Notes: a model not told the origin generated them from the sequence alone. Positions 1 to 12,521 are shown, numbered from the stretch's first letter. The stretch is 64,000 nt of DNA from Nageia nagi (GCA_050084985.1 JBITNC010000001.1:21762001-21826000); one strand, 5' to 3'. Made by a program: numbers and translations.

Positions 1-519
1 ATATTCTTTTAAAAATAAATATAAATCAAATTTAAATGTTAAGAACAAGATTAAAGTGAAGATTTAGTATACTCAATTACTTAAATAACTAAAGATTGAA
101 AATTTATGGATTAACTTGATGAAATATACATAAAAATTGAATAAAAAGATGAAGGACTATCCTTGAGTAGCAATTTATGAAACATTTTATCCTTTCATAA
201 TTAAACATTGACCTTATGAAACTAGATCTTTACTCTCTTAACTTTGTAACTACTTAAACATATTACTTATCTTTCATATGCATATGGTATAACACTTGAT
301 TAAAGATAAAATTAAAACCTCAATATACTATATTATTAAATTAACAAAATAATCTTAAATATATTGAAATTTAAGCTAAAACTAGAACGCAACATATAGT
401 ATTCATTAACATTATATAATAATTTTAAACGTAAAATTCTACTATTTAAAAAATATAACAAAGTCAACCTACGTTAGGATTTCTCACATGGATCCGCAGC
501 ATAGAGTTTCGAGAAAGCT
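1..519. other. AT-rich flank, no gene seen
   Basis: Very AT-rich sequence upstream of the dioxygenase pseudogene. I see no long reading frame, repeat or RNA gene. It would contain the promoter of the former gene, but no convincing TATA box stands out against the AT-rich background. Confidence 0.5.
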
Positions 520-1783
520 ATGGCCAGTCTGAAGGGTTTAGTAGACGAAGGTCTCACACAAATTCTAGAGTTTATATTCAATCAGAGACCGAGCGATCAT
601 CTGCTACTCCAATCTACAACGAAGGAATTCCTTTGATAGATCTCCATGGCCTTGACGGCCCCAACAGAGCCGATATTGTTGATGCCATCAGCAATGGTTG
701 CCAGGAATGGGGCTTCTTCCAGGTATCCTTCTCCCTGCGTTTTATTTGTTCATTTTCTTAAATTGCTTAAGCGGATGAGGATATTTACAATGGATCAGGT
801 GATCAGTCATGGCGTTCCTGAGAAAGTGATGGAGAGAATGGTTAAGGCTCATCACAGCTTCTTTGAGCTGCCAGAAGAGGAGAAGTCCAAATGCAGGGCT
901 GACGACCATCACAAGACTGTTTCATACGGGACCAGCTTCACTTCTAAAAATGAGAAGGCTCTTCAATGGAGGAACTTTCTGGGGATTTCCTTGAAACAAC
1001 TGTTGACCCTCAAATTGTGCGATCTTGGCCCCAGTTATCCGGTAAGAAATTTCAAGAAAAAACAACAATAACATGGGAAATATATGTTTTTTCCTCTTTG
1101 TTTGGGTGATCTGACAATCTGTAGGGATGAAATCTATGCCCAGAGATGCAGCTTTGGAATATATGATTGAAGTGAAAAAGTTGGCAGTGAGTCTTCTTTC
1201 TGCTATTTCAGAGAGCCTTGGAACTTCGTGTAACCTAAGCACCATGATGGGATTTGGGAAATTATTGTTGAATCATTATCCTATGCCCTAACCCAGATAT
1301 GGTATTCGGTGTGAGTCGACATTTGGATGTGGGTTTACTAACAATCCTTCTACAAGATGATGTAGGAGGGCTTCAAGTTTCACACAACGGCAATTGGGTC
1401 GCAGTGCCACCTGTTTCCAATGGGTTGGTGATTAACGTAGGGGATTCCTTACAGGTATTTACCATAATTGTCACGATTTTGAGATTTTAGTTTTTAATCT
1501 ATACAAAGCTATTGATCTGAAATATGTTGCAGGTGTTAAGCAATGGAAGGTTTCAGAGTGCAGAACACCGTGCTGTGCTCAGCCGCAACAGAACTCGAAT
1601 ATCCATTCCATTATTTTGTGATCCTTTGATAGGTCCACTGTAATTAAGCGTCTTCCGGAGCTCATTAGTGAGCACAACGCACCCAGATATAGGTCCTTTA
1701 CATATGGGGAATTTATAGACTATTTTCTCAATAGACCTTTGTCAGGCAAGGCTGATAGTTTGGCCTTTGCTAGAATAAGATGA
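520..1783 (+). pseudogene. 2-oxoglutarate/Fe(II)-dependent dioxygenase (DOXC type) pseudogene
   Basis: Members of this soluble plant oxygenase family use 2-oxoglutarate and Fe(II) to oxidise flavonoids, hormones or other metabolites. Four exons are visible: 520-722, 799-1041, 1125-1454 and 1533-1783. All three short introns (76, 83 and 78 bp) have GT...AG ends. Family marks are the N-terminal DIOX_N text ending GFFQ, the iron ligands H-x-D (RHLD, near 1319-1330) and a distal His in AEHRAV (exon 4), and the 2-oxoglutarate-binding R-x-S (RIS). The ATG at 520 opens a typical MASLK start and the TGA at 1781 closes a full-length C-terminus. The frame is broken near 565, 990, 1283 and 1640 by 1-2 nt indels, so no functional enzyme is made. 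Retained introns show that it decayed in place and was not retrocopied. It resembles flavanone-3-hydroxylase-like/DMR6-like oxygenases, but I cannot fix the subclade or substrate. Confidence 0.85.
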
Positions 1784-3910
1784 CTAGGAATCATGTAAAA
1801 TAAGTATTATTGATTTCATTCTCTAGATTTTTTAAACATGATTGAGTCAAATGCCTGGATTTAGTGAATAGACCCATTCAAAGAGTGCCAGTGGTTGAAT
1901 CGCATTTCAACGTTCAATTGAAAACTGTTTTATTCTTTTGTGACCACTTTGGCGATGCCCAATATAGCATTTTCTGCATAATCTTCGCCATTTGGATTCT
2001 ATTTTGCGATAATCTGGTTATGATCTTTAACATTAAAAGAGCATTCGTAATGTAAATTATAATTGGTTTCTGACTTCACAGCTACAAGGGGTCCAACTAC
2101 TGATTATTCATTACACCAAGAAACAACTATGGTAATTAAGGCTTTATTACCAATACCGTCTCTTATGAGATATTCCAGGTGGGTTAGACTTTGAACCACC
2201 AAGAGCTGTTATGAATTAAAGTGCCAATCCTGGCCTGAAGTAGAACACAATATTTAGAGAGAAATAAGAACTTAATTTGAAGAGTACCTTACTGGTGTCT
2301 ACGAGGAACTAGTAAATATTACCAGTCAATGCTCTGCATCAAGCATCCCCTAATTGAATTGGCATTGCTAGCCATAATCCTTTAGATTTCAAAATTTGGG
2401 AGTGTGCTAAAAATAGTCCAAGTTGGTATTTCAGCCAGCGTTGATGCACCTAAGGACGAGTTTTGTAAGTTTATGCAATTGTGTTTATTGATTTGAGAGA
2501 GAAATTAAGGCTGATACAGAGAAACTTCTCTCCAACAATTAGGATAAAGAGATTGGGTTGGAGGTAACCGTTTGCTCGTTTATAGTGTCAGGAAAATGTT
2601 GGATCCCTTTCAAATTTTGTTGGTGCTTGCCTTCCCCTTTGAAATTGCAAATGAATGGTTTGATCTCACCCTTTTATATTTTTAATCTATAACTAATTTA
2701 ATTATGAAGCTTCTGCAAATTGCACACAAATCAATTTATGTTGAGTTTATGTCTTATCTTTTACGGATTTTTCAAGGCATTTCGCTGAAGAAATATGCTT
2801 CCATTATTGAAAAGAAAAGGAGTAATGCACAATTCAAAGGTCAACTGCATTTGCATGAGTAATGTTTTGAATAAGCTTTGTTTGATATTTACTACTATGT
2901 TATAGTGGCGTTTATTGAATACAATCAGCGTGTGTGATGTAGCTGTGAGTGTTGTTTGGCTAGGTACCAAAGCATAATATGTACATAGTAGTTAAGTTTT
3001 ACAGTGAATGGGGTGGTGGGACAAATGTTGCATTGAGTTCGTCCGTAAAACATTGCGGAAATAATTTTGAAATTAAAATTTATATAGCCAACTGAAGTAG
3101 TTAAGAGACATCATTTTAAAATTTTAATAATGAAAAAATTCATAACATCATAAAATTCTATTCCCAATACAATCGAGAGTTAATTTGATTCGAACAAGCA
3201 AATTGACAAAGATCGTAAAAAAGAAGAGACTATTTATTGTAAGTAATTCTCTCCTTTGTAATACATTTTAAATGTAATATTTCTTAATTCTTATTTTACA
3301 TACAATATACTTGAATTCTTTTGCACTTCTTATCTTATCGTTCCAAAAACACTTTATCAAAAATCCTATTCACAAAGTTTACATGTTGTCTAATATTCGT
3401 TATTGATGCTTCATTTATTAGAAAGTTATTCAATAGAATCAACACAGATCATAAAATCCCATTATACCAATTATTATTTATATGTTTCCATCACATTTCG
3501 TGGTAAATTAGCATGCATCTCACAGCAATGCCAATGCACTTCTACTTTGATATTTGAATATAGATTGAATTTATACTTACAAGTCAATAGATGCATCCAT
3601 AAAATTTAATGGTTGTCATTCATTTAGTGAATCCATTCGCCATGTTTTTGCTGGACTCGGTAAACTCTTGCCGAAAATGTGTATGCTTTACAAATATTAT
3701 AATTTATGTATAGCAAAAAATTGATAGGTATAATAAAAATATAACTAAAAAATTTCAAAAATATTTAAGAGGATGAAAAAATACATAAATTTTATTTAAG
3801 AGAAGAAAGAACACAAGTTCAGTCTCTCCAGTTCATACTTACAAAGAATGGTGAGGGCCATGCCCAATGTTCTTTCTTTTTACTGCTATGAAGATACATC
3901 ATATGCAACA
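1784..3910. other. Unassigned intergenic sequence
   Basis: About 2.1 kb following the dioxygenase relic. The short open frames here are lone AT-rich runs without recognisable domains, and I see no LTR pair, terminal inverted repeat or RNA gene. Confidence 0.4.
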
Positions 3911-4021
3911 AGATCCAAATGATCTTATGCTATGATGGCAGAGTTGTCTCCTCATCTCCACATTTATCGTTTCACATGTTAAAAAGATCCAAATGATCTT
4001 ATGCTATGATGGCAAAGTTGT
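3911..4021. repeat. 37-bp direct duplication, 74-bp period
   Basis: A 37-bp segment beginning AGATCCAAATGATCTTATGC lies at 3911-3947 and again at 3985-4021 with one mismatch. The spacer between the copies is unrelated. No gene is attached to it. Confidence 0.75.
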
Positions 4022-4689
4022 GTATCTCATTTCTTGGTATTGCTATATCCAAGATAGGTGCCTTGAAATGATATCTCTCGGCGTTTTTTTGATATATAAG
4101 GGGTTATATCAAAGCTAGTAGTTATTGTTGTTGGAACACTAGTTGATTCGTCTCTCAAAAAGTTCTAATAATTGGAGCAATATGTTTGACCAACTGGCAA
4201 GCTTGCAGGGAGTGCAGATGTTATCAATTTTGAAGATCTTTAGAGTATGAAATATCAATTTCCATGTAGCTCTAAATTTACTGTTCTGCATTCCCCTCAA
4301 TTAACAACTAAGTTAATTTGTCTCAACATAGATTCACCTCAAGAAACAAAAGCTTCTAACGTAATTTCCCCTCTTTCAATCACCAACAAACTAGTCAATT
4401 ATAGAAGTACTTATGAACACATCAAATAGCATGGATCACTCATCTCCCCTATGATTTCAATCTTCATGCTGTGTCCAAAGGAGAAGCCACCGTCTAAAAT
4501 TCCTTTCAGAAAATTTAGGATCTTGTTGGTTTGATGTCATATTTTGGAGTGTGTTTAGGAACAGCCGTACAGCTATTTAGCCACTTGCATTTAAGTAGTT
4601 ATAACTTATTTGTGAGGAAATTAAGAGAAAGGTGTGCATATGCACCATCTATGTAATCATCTATGATTAGATTAAATTTACTAAGCGAT

Positions 4690-5880
4690 TGGAGTTGGCA
4701 GGTTCAAAAATCAAAGAGTGCAGCATTTCACGGACGTACGCAGTGCTGCGGTCCACTGCATTTGTCGGTATTGGAGAAGTTCAAGATTCCAGATATTTGT
4801 GAGTGCCTTCGAAAGAGCTGATTAGTAATTGAAGTATGCAAGAAAATGACTCGGGCAATTGAGCAGTTTGAGGCTATACCTTCAGAGAAGAAGTTTTCCT
4901 CGTTGAAGCTAATGGTTAATGAAGAACGAGAGATGAAGAAATAGAAGATAAAGGAGGAAAAAAGAAAGTATTCTATCATGAAAGAAGCTATCACTTTCTT
5001 GATATTAGAAACATTTGGTATTTATTTCCAAGTGGTAATTTTGTTTCCTTGGAGACGATCATGAAGGTTGAGGGGATTTGAAAACCTTCAGGGTTGTACA
5101 AATAGCACTGCACTTCCACTGCTATTCTCGGGGTATCCCTGCATATTTAAAAACACAATGTTGCTGGTTATAAAGAGATGTTACTCAATAGAGGCTCTCA
5201 ATGCTTTGAGAAATCAAAACTGTGAAGCACCCATCCCACCTTTCCCCACGTCTATGTCACGTTTGCAGTAACAAATGAAGAGCTTTACTGTTATGGCTAA
5301 ATAGTATAAAGACTTGAAAACTGGGGATATAGTGCCAGATAAAGATCTAAAGGGTTTACAGACTTGTAAATTGAATGGGAGGTACATTGTCTACAGACAG
5401 GAAAAAAGATTAATGAATCTCTTAAGCAGATGAGACCATGGCCATTTTATACAAGGTGTCTGTTGCAGATTAAAAGACTCAAAGCAGTGGATATGAATGG
5501 CACCTACTCAAGAGGAGAGAAGAAGATGACTATAACGTTTTTGTGATTTGTTATTCGTTGCTGGTTACGAGGCGTTTTAAAGAAAAGATAAAACTGCTCT
5601 GTTTTGATTCGGGAAAATTGTGTAAGATTCTGAAGATTGCCAGTGAGTTGATGCTATAGAGCACATTAGATAAAACTTCTGGCTTTTCTGATTCGGAAAA
5701 AAGAATATAACAAGAAGATTCTGAAGATTGTCAGGGAGTTAGCTGATAACTGAAGAGGATTGAGGAAATCGAACAAGAGTGCAAAAAGGAATTTTTCCTT
5801 ACTGAAGGAAATTAATGTGCAATGAAGACAAAAAGGAGGAAAAAATAAGTTGGAAAACATGTTATTGAAAGAGAAGCTTG
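4690..5880 (+). other. Possible decayed coding fragments, family not recognised
   Basis: Two stretches, about 4800-4990 and 5690-5870, translate on the plus strand into Lys/Glu-rich text with similar layout (a charged segment after a short helix-like run, then a Lys/Glu tail), interrupted by stops and shifts. The resemblance suggests two decayed copies of one coding sequence. I cannot name a family and the similarity could be compositional. Confidence 0.2.
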
Positions 5881-5890
5881 CCCAGCATCC

Positions 5891-6005
5891 TCAAGCTGGA
5901 ATCATAATGGTTGTTTCAATTTGTAGCAGCCCAATAGTTAAAGTTTTGATTTCTCTTTGAGAGTTTCAAGCTGGAATCATAATGGTTGTTTCAATTTGTA
6001 GCAGC
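5891..6005. repeat. 40-bp direct duplication, 75-bp period
   Basis: A 40-bp sequence starting TCAAGCTGGAATCATAATGG occurs at 5891-5930 and 5966-6005, essentially unchanged. The tight conservation of both copies suggests a recent local duplication. Confidence 0.8.
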
Positions 6006-6639
6006 TTGATGACATATGTGTTGTGCTATTGTCTATAGCTCTCAGTGTATAGTGGAGACTTTAAAAAGTTTACATAGTGTTGGTCTTAAGAGTTTTTTGG
6101 ACAATTTACTTCATAATTCATAAACAAAGTAAGATAACCTTACCCAACAAATAGAAAGGAAAAAAAAACATTGCATGAGTTTTCCCAATGTAAAAATACT
6201 GAAGGGCTTCATGCAACAATAGAACCTTGCAAGCATTATATTAACCATTTTTTCTTGTAAAAGAAAAGAGGACAACAAAAGATCATGCAATACTCCTTTT
6301 TAATGAGGTGGTCCTCAAGCAAGTAATATCTTCTTCTTCAACTAGGTCAAGAACTTGAAAATATCTTGTAGAAAAATTTCAACTATAAATTATCTTCCTC
6401 CACTGTGTAACTGATTAGAGAAAAGAATTGTTTTAATCTAGTTCAAAGCTTGCCAGTTAAACAGCTGAAACTAACCACAAAAAGGAAACTGAAAAATATA
6501 ATGACAATATCTCTATTTATGAATCTAATATCTCATATTAATACTGATACACTAGTATTAAGCTTTGTCATCACTCACAAATTTCACTCCAAGGCTTGTA
6601 AAACTCATGAGAGGCTAATAACAATCAATCCAATATCTG

Positions 6640-7200
6640 ATTACTTGTAAACTGGAACACGAGTAATATAAGAAAAATGATAACAAAATGAAAACCAAAA
6701 TCTTCTTTTATTAATCTTAATCTTCAAAATACATCAACTTCTTACACTAGCCAAAGAGAATACAAAAATGCTTTCTACCTCCTTTTATAAGACTTGGGAA
6801 GGGGAAGCCACACAACCTTTCATCCACCATATTTTAGTTACAAAAATATCTCCTCAACTTCTCGAGACTCTTCCACTTCTTGTTACTCTAATTCAAATAA
6901 TCACCTAACTAATTTAGATTCAACTAACTACATTTCACAATTTTTTTAATATTTTCAAAATAAAAATTGTCTCCCTACTAAGGGGTGACGTGTGTTGTTT
7001 TCAAAATCTTCCAAATATTTGATAAACTTCTTTTGAAAAATAGCTAATATTCTATCCAAGGGGTGCCACGTGTTGGTTAGGAGACCTTCAAGAGATCGGT
7101 GAGTTTCTTCTTTTCAATTAATGATGTCATTTTGTCCACTTGCATCTTCAAACTGTTTAAATCCATTAATATTTCTATTGGAATTGTAGATTGATCAAAC
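6640..7200 (-). other. Possible LTR fragment (minus strand)
   Basis: Read on the minus strand, the block holds a promoter-like TATAAAAGG (complement of 6781-6789), followed about 70 nt later by an AATAAAAG poly(A)-type signal. That is the usual order in plant copia LTRs. No second copy, primer-binding site or target duplication is visible, so a solo or truncated LTR is only a suggestion. Confidence 0.25.
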
Positions 7201-7348
7201 TGAATATTCGAGCTCTCCAGCCCTCTAGTTCAAAATGCAGTACCCGTGCATGTTTTGTCAGTGAAATGCCTACGCATTTCTGAGACACCTAGCATGTTTC
7301 TAAAATGCCCCCGCATTTTTGAAATACTCATCGCATTTTGACAGTACT

Positions 7349-7640
7349 CCTTGGCAATTACAATTTTTGATTGTTTAAAGGCATTTTTTTATTCTTCCAC
7401 TCTATTTCTGTTCACTCCACTTCGTAGTCTTTATGTTAGTAATCTCTAGCACATGTTAGTAACTCCTTTTCACTAGTTTAAGTAGATTTGATCATAGTTT
7501 CTTGTAACAATCCATAGCATTTAGTTTGTTAGTCATGTAACCTCCATGAGTGCTCAGTTTAGGTTATTTATTGGAGTTATATATATTGTACTCCAAATTT
7601 CTTAATGAATATGTTGTGTTAGCATCAAAATTGTCTCTCA
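7349..7640 (+). repeat. Element A 5' LTR
   Basis: Matches 10405-10700 along its length with many substitutions and small indels. Shared landmarks include CACTTCGTAGTCTTTATG and CATGTAACCTCCATGAGTGC. It ends in CTCTCA. The exact left edge is uncertain by a few bases because the terminal TG has decayed. Confidence 0.75.
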
Positions 7641-7643
7641 TAT

Positions 7644-7654
7644 TAGCATCAGAG
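7644..7654 (+). other. Element A primer-binding site (initiator tRNA-Met type)
   Basis: TAGCATCAGAG begins three bases past the 5' LTR and matches the standard copia primer site TGGTATCAGAG at 9 of 11 positions. Confidence 0.55.
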
Positions 7655-7988
7655 ATAGTAGATCTAGATGGGTTAAAAAGTAGAGTTTGTGGATAGTTTG
7701 AGAAGAACTTATCAAGTTTTCTCACAAGTGATCCAAGAGAGTTTGTGCTAGTTGTTGTGTGAGTTTGTTGTGATTTTAAATGTGTGTAGTTGAGTAAGAG
7801 AGAGATCTTCGAGCTCTACGAATAGCATAATCTAGTGTAGGCTATAGCACGAGTGTATGTGAGAGCAAGTTTATTTTATAGTGTGAGATTTTGCCAGAAT
7901 TTTGAGAGTATGAGAGTTTTGAGAGAGAGTTTTTTGTTGTAGAAGATTTATGAAATCTCTACACTTGTGAATGTTTGTTGGTCTTGGT

Positions 7989-8330
7989 ATGATGGCCAAC
8001 TATGAATTGCAAGCCCCAATATTGGCTGGAGAAGAGTGTAGCTATTGGCAGGTGAAAATGAGGTACTTCTTGATTGCCAAAGGATTTTGGGATTGCATCA
8101 TTGCTGAGTATGAGGAACATGAGGATTGGAGTAGCCTTGTAGATGAACAAAGAAGATAAAGGAAAGATAACAATACCAAAATTGCATTGCCCTATTAGAG
8201 ATCAGAAAGAGTTTGGCCCAAAATACTTTTTCACTCATTGCAAGTTGTAGAACAGTTGCATGTGCATGGAAGAGACTACAAAATATTATTGGGACTGAGT
8301 TTGATGATTATGTGAGCAAGGGGTACTCTT
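7989..8330 (+). pseudogene. Element A gag N-terminal region (DUF4219/UBN2 type)
   Basis: Copia Gag forms the particle that packages element RNA. The paired ATG codons at 7989/7992 open a clear DUF4219-like start. It includes the hallmark SYWQVKMRYFL, then a segment reading GFWDCI and EDWSSL. A TAA ends the frame at 8157. UBN2-like text then continues across a shift near 8195 into a second frame (from about 8213, including ACAWKRLQNIIGTEF). No zinc knuckle follows, which is unusual for copia Gag. Confidence 0.7.
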
Positions 8331-9678
8331 ATGAAGATCATCCCTATTTTGAGGAGTTTTGTGAGCACTTATGTGTGCAAGATCTTAAGGAGACTTATGA
8401 AGACTTTGGTGATTGTAATGTTGAAAGAGGCTATGTTACTAAAGGAGAAGGAACCAATGTTGTTCCAAGCATTTGTGATGATCAGAGTGCTATTGTTCTA
8501 GATTTATTTTATGTTGATTGCTTCATGGTATATGCACACAATATTCCCAAGCTAGTTGATAATCCTCTTAAGGGGGATAATGCACATGTTGACGTTTTAC
8601 TTATGAAAGAGAAAGTGATTGTTGATGCATGGTTTAACAAGACAATGCATGGTGCTTTTATTTTTGATTATTATCTTAACAAGATCAATTCAGGTGTTTG
8701 TGATGAAGTTGTTGTTGTTGAAGACTCTCATCATAGAGAGAAAGAGCATGTTGGAGTTCCTCCAAGGGGGGAGAAAGATGAAATATGTCTCATTGAAGAG
8801 GAACTTGTGAAAAGATCATTCTATGAGAATGATGTTGTGAAGAACATCAAGATACAGTGGAGTATAATGCTTGTTATGAAGACCACCAAGATGAGGTGGG
8901 AGAAGAGTGTTTTATGGAGGCCTAAGATCAAAATTTTATTGAAGGAGATTCATATAATGAATCCACACCAAATATGGAGGAGTATGATGAAAACAAGGAG
9001 CCAACACTTCGACATGATTGGTTCACTTATGTTAATATGAAAATTACTTTGTTGAAAGAGGAAATTGAAGACCAATTTATTAGCACTCTTAATTTGCAAG
9101 AAGATGAAGATACACTCATGGTAGAGTGTTATTTGGGTGTAGCCTACTTGTATGAAGATGAAGACCATTTATTTAAAATGATGTATTATGAAGAATTAGA
9201 TTTGGAAACTCACTGATTTGGAGTGAAAGATTGCCTTGTTGAAGAGGTAATAAATGAAGTTATGTGGGATTTTGATCCACAAGAGTATGTAAATGATAAA
9301 GAAATAGAAGCTATCATCTTATTGTTTGAAGATCATTCATATGAAGTGAAGCACCCTTTGTGTAAAGAGAATGAATATATAATGGAGATTAGTGAACTTC
9401 AAGTTTTAAACACTATGTAGCCATCAATTGTGAAGCTTGAAAATCACTCCCATGGAGTGACTACAATGATGGTTGATGGTTGTCTTGCAAAGGAAACAAT
9501 GAGTGAAGAAGAAATGAAGAGAACTCTTGGAGAGTTTATGGTTGCCACCAATGCAAAAGTACAACAATTTTGTACAAATGAAGACTCATGGGATCCTAAT
9601 CAAAGCAACATTAGAGGTAATAGTTTATTGTTATTCGATTTTGTCACTAATGATTGTTTGAGTAGATGGTTTATGTAA
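8331..9678 (+). pseudogene. Element A acidic open region of unknown family
   Basis: Directly after the Gag start the reading continues for roughly 450 codons in a strongly acidic protein. One frame is used to about 8835 and another from there to 9678, with stops at 8923, 9214 and 9418. In the 80 codons from 8974, 24 residues are Asp or Glu. There is also a short V-V-V-E-D run and many E-E and D-E-D clusters. It does not resemble copia pol. It could be a captured host coding sequence or a diverged Gag tail. I do not recognise the family. Confidence 0.5.
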
Positions 9679-10395
9679 GATTTTTGAGGCTGTTAATGGA
9701 GAAGAAACATGTATTACAAAGACATCATATGATAACTTGAAAGTGGCATCTCATCCTTGGAGAGGACAATTTGCAAGCTTTGAGGCTTGGCTTATGAAGA
9801 CTCCTTTGAAGATTGTTTATGAAGATTATTTTTTGATGACAACCATGGAGATCTTGCACTTTGAAATATAGAATTTGAGGGTTAAAAATCCTTGGATGGA
9901 CAAGACATGTGCAGCAGTAGTGAGGATTGATAGTTTGTGTGAAGAGTATTACTTTCTTGTTGCATATGTAATAAGCCGTATCTTGGCTCTATGTTGTTTG
10001 AAATTTTATGTACAAATTTGTGAGAGTGTTATGGTTTAATCATCTATGTGAGATGATTGAATGTTGTAATTGCACCACTTGGGAGGTACGGTGGACCCAT
10101 GTGAGAAAAGATGAGCACGGATGGTTGATGTGCATGTTTGGCATGTCAATACAAATAGCTTTTGATGAAGAGGGGGGGGGGGTAGGTCATAAAAAGGCAC
10201 TTAATATGTTGTTGCAGGAAGAAGGAATGATAGAGGAAAGCCCACACAAAGAGTGGAAGGAGTGTCTAAATAAAGTTTTACAAATTCTGAGTTTTCTACT
10301 TCAAGAATGGAAGAGACCTAAAAGAAGACAAATCAATCAACTCTTCCAAGTTCTTTTTGATGCTTTTGAACTCCTAAGCAAGTCTCTTCAACATC
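9679..10395 (+). other. Element A 3' untranslated part
   Basis: Lies between the acidic frame and the purine tract. An open stretch at 10008-10490 runs into the 3' LTR and shows no domain, so I treat it as chance. A run of nine or more G lies near 10171. Confidence 0.4.
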
Positions 10396-10404
10396 AAGGG
10401 GGAG
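10396..10404 (+). other. Element A polypurine tract
   Basis: AAGGGGGAG directly before the 3' LTR, the standard copia plus-strand primer position. Confidence 0.7.
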
Positions 10405-10700
10405 TATTTGGGAATTGCAAAGTGATAAAATTGAAGATTCAAGACATTTTTTTATTACTCCACTCCATTTCTTCTCACTCCACTTCGTAGTCTTTATGTT
10501 AGTAACCTCTAGCACATGTTAGGTCCTTTTCACTATTTTAGGTAGATTTGATCATGCTTTAATGTAACAGTCCATAGAATTTAGTTTCTTTTTCATGTAA
10601 CCTCCATGAGTGCTTAGTTTCAATTACTCATTCAATTTCTATATGTTGTACTTTGAATTTCTTAATGAATATGTTTTTATAGCATCAAAATTGTCTCTGA
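10405..10700 (+). repeat. Element A 3' LTR
   Basis: Right partner of 7349-7640. It starts TATTTGGGAATTG (decayed from TG) and ends CTCTGA (decayed from CA). Confidence 0.75.
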
Positions 10701-12516
10701 GTTTCCTTTTCCATCACCTAGATTTCACCCATAAGTTCTCATAGCCGAAGTCCTAAGATGATGGAGGTGTTGTATGTTCACATCAAGATTTGGTCTTAAA
10801 GTGTTATAGGATCATTGGTTAGTAGCCAAATCTTGATTAAATTCTTCATGTTGGCCTTTAACTAGTTTTTTTGTTTTAGAGCTTCATCATTGAAAAGCTA
10901 GATGTTTGTAGTAGCTAAAGTTGCCTTTAACTCTTCATATACCCATCTAAATTTTGAAATAACAGAATTACATTTGGAATTTACAATAGGTATTCATCCA
11001 TATAAGAAAAAGAATTTGTCCCAAACTTTGAATTATTGTAAGGCTTTATAGGGAAACTACTTCCTTGCATCTTGAACTATCTTTACATTGGCATTCTATA
11101 TTTCCTTTAAACTTGATATTTTTTTATCAGCATTTTTCATTTCTTTTCTGATTGTAAGAAACCAAGCAAAAATATCAAAAGTATAAAGCAGTTGGATGAT
11201 AATGGATTTTGTTTTTTGGAGAGGTATTCTCCTTTATAATAATTTATTTTTACAATATTTTCATCAACATTTAAAGCCTCCCAACTTTTCTCTTTTGTCT
11301 TTTCTTTTTTATACTCTTCTTCCAATTATTTAGTTCTTTTCTTGTGTTTCTTTACCAATTTTTGTAAATGATCCTTAGCTAATTTTCCCATGTAAGAGGT
11401 TCCATCTTCATCTGTTCATATGATATCCATTGTGTCTATGTGAACTTTCAATTTCTTTGTATCTTTTGGTCATCTTTGGTTACTGTATACTTTACTTAAT
11501 GAGATATGTCCATGTTCATAAATTCTTGGGAAACTTTAAAGTAGTATTATGGGTATTATAGGTGTAGTTGTATCATCATCATCATCATCTTTATTATCAC
11601 CATCAATCCCACTCATATCTTGAGGATCTTGTAACTATGAATTTAAGTCAAACCCCTTTAACCAAGTTTCTTCATTCACTTGTTTTGGAGTTTGATCTTT
11701 GTGATGAGCCTAAATTGGGCTCACTCGGATCTTATGCAAATCCTCAATTTACAAAAATAAAATAATAATCAAAATTAGCCAAATTTTCCCTAGGAGAGGA
11801 CATCACACTCTAAACTTCAAATTTGGGGCAAAATGCTCCCTAAGAGCCAACGTTAGACTTCCAATAGCAAGATAACAATAATTAAGTATGATTGGTGTAA
11901 CCTATCTTATGGAATGATTATTAATAATTAATAATAATTCATAATGCCATCTTGATCTTGAGTCTAACTATTCAATTACACAACATGTAGTGCCCATTTG
12001 CATTGGTGACATTCAATTCTTCTATGGCTAGTTCTCCTCTAACTTTGATTGATTGATATTATGGAGAATTTTTATCCTTTCCTTAAATTATCCTTATGTC
12101 TAAGATGATTCCTAAGTGGTGATGTTGATTTTTCCTTTGTTGGTTAGGAACCCAAATCTCTTTGCAATTTTCATAGTAACTTTGAGGCTCACTTTGAAAG
12201 TTACTCCTCCTTCCATTATGTGCCATTAGGGTCTCATCTTCTCAATGTCTTGGTGGTATTAAAGAGGGCATAGCTCTTGATGTTGTTTTCCCCTTCATTT
12301 TTCTTCTTTAAGGGTGTGGGTCTAGTGCATGAGTAACCTTTTCTTCACCTTGAGAGACTTCGATAGATTCCTAAAAAAATTACACTTTCCTTCACTTATT
12401 GTGAAAGGATTGAGTACTCTTGGAACAAGGTGTGCAATGTAGTTTTGAGTGTGATGTAGATGGAATGTTTGGTGCCATCTTGTCTTGTCACATCATCCCT
12501 CTTCTTCCTATGAGTG
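10701..12516. other. Unassigned AT-rich sequence left of element B
   Basis: No domain-bearing frame. It has a short CAT/ATC microsatellite at about 11572-11590. It was continuous with 21011-22684 before element B inserted, as the CATAC duplication shows. Confidence 0.4.
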
Positions 12517-12521
12517 CATAC
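12517..12521. repeat. Element B target-site duplication, left copy
   Basis: CATAC immediately left of the LTR; the same five bases follow the right LTR at 21006-21010. Five bases is the normal size for Ty3/gypsy integrases. Confidence 0.9.

Larger units (their letters stand above)
7349..10700 (+). mobile_element. Element A: short non-autonomous copia-type LTR retrotransposon
   Basis: Two similar roughly 295-bp direct repeats (about 7349-7640 and 10405-10700) flank 2.76 kb. A degenerate initiator-Met-type primer site follows the left repeat and a purine tract precedes the right one, giving the order LTR-PBS-gag-PPT-LTR on the plus strand. The interior has a copia gag N-terminus and then an acidic reading frame. 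I found no protease, integrase, reverse transcriptase or RNase H motif, so the element could only have moved with enzymes from another copia element. No target-site duplication is evident. Confidence 0.75.

Noticed and set aside
10008-10490. 160-codon open frame in element A
   Set aside because: Runs into the 3' LTR, shows no domain, and contains a poly-G run; treated as chance.
11568-11600. CAT/ATC microsatellite as a His-rich coding region
   Set aside because: Simple repeat in a short frame without other coding signs.
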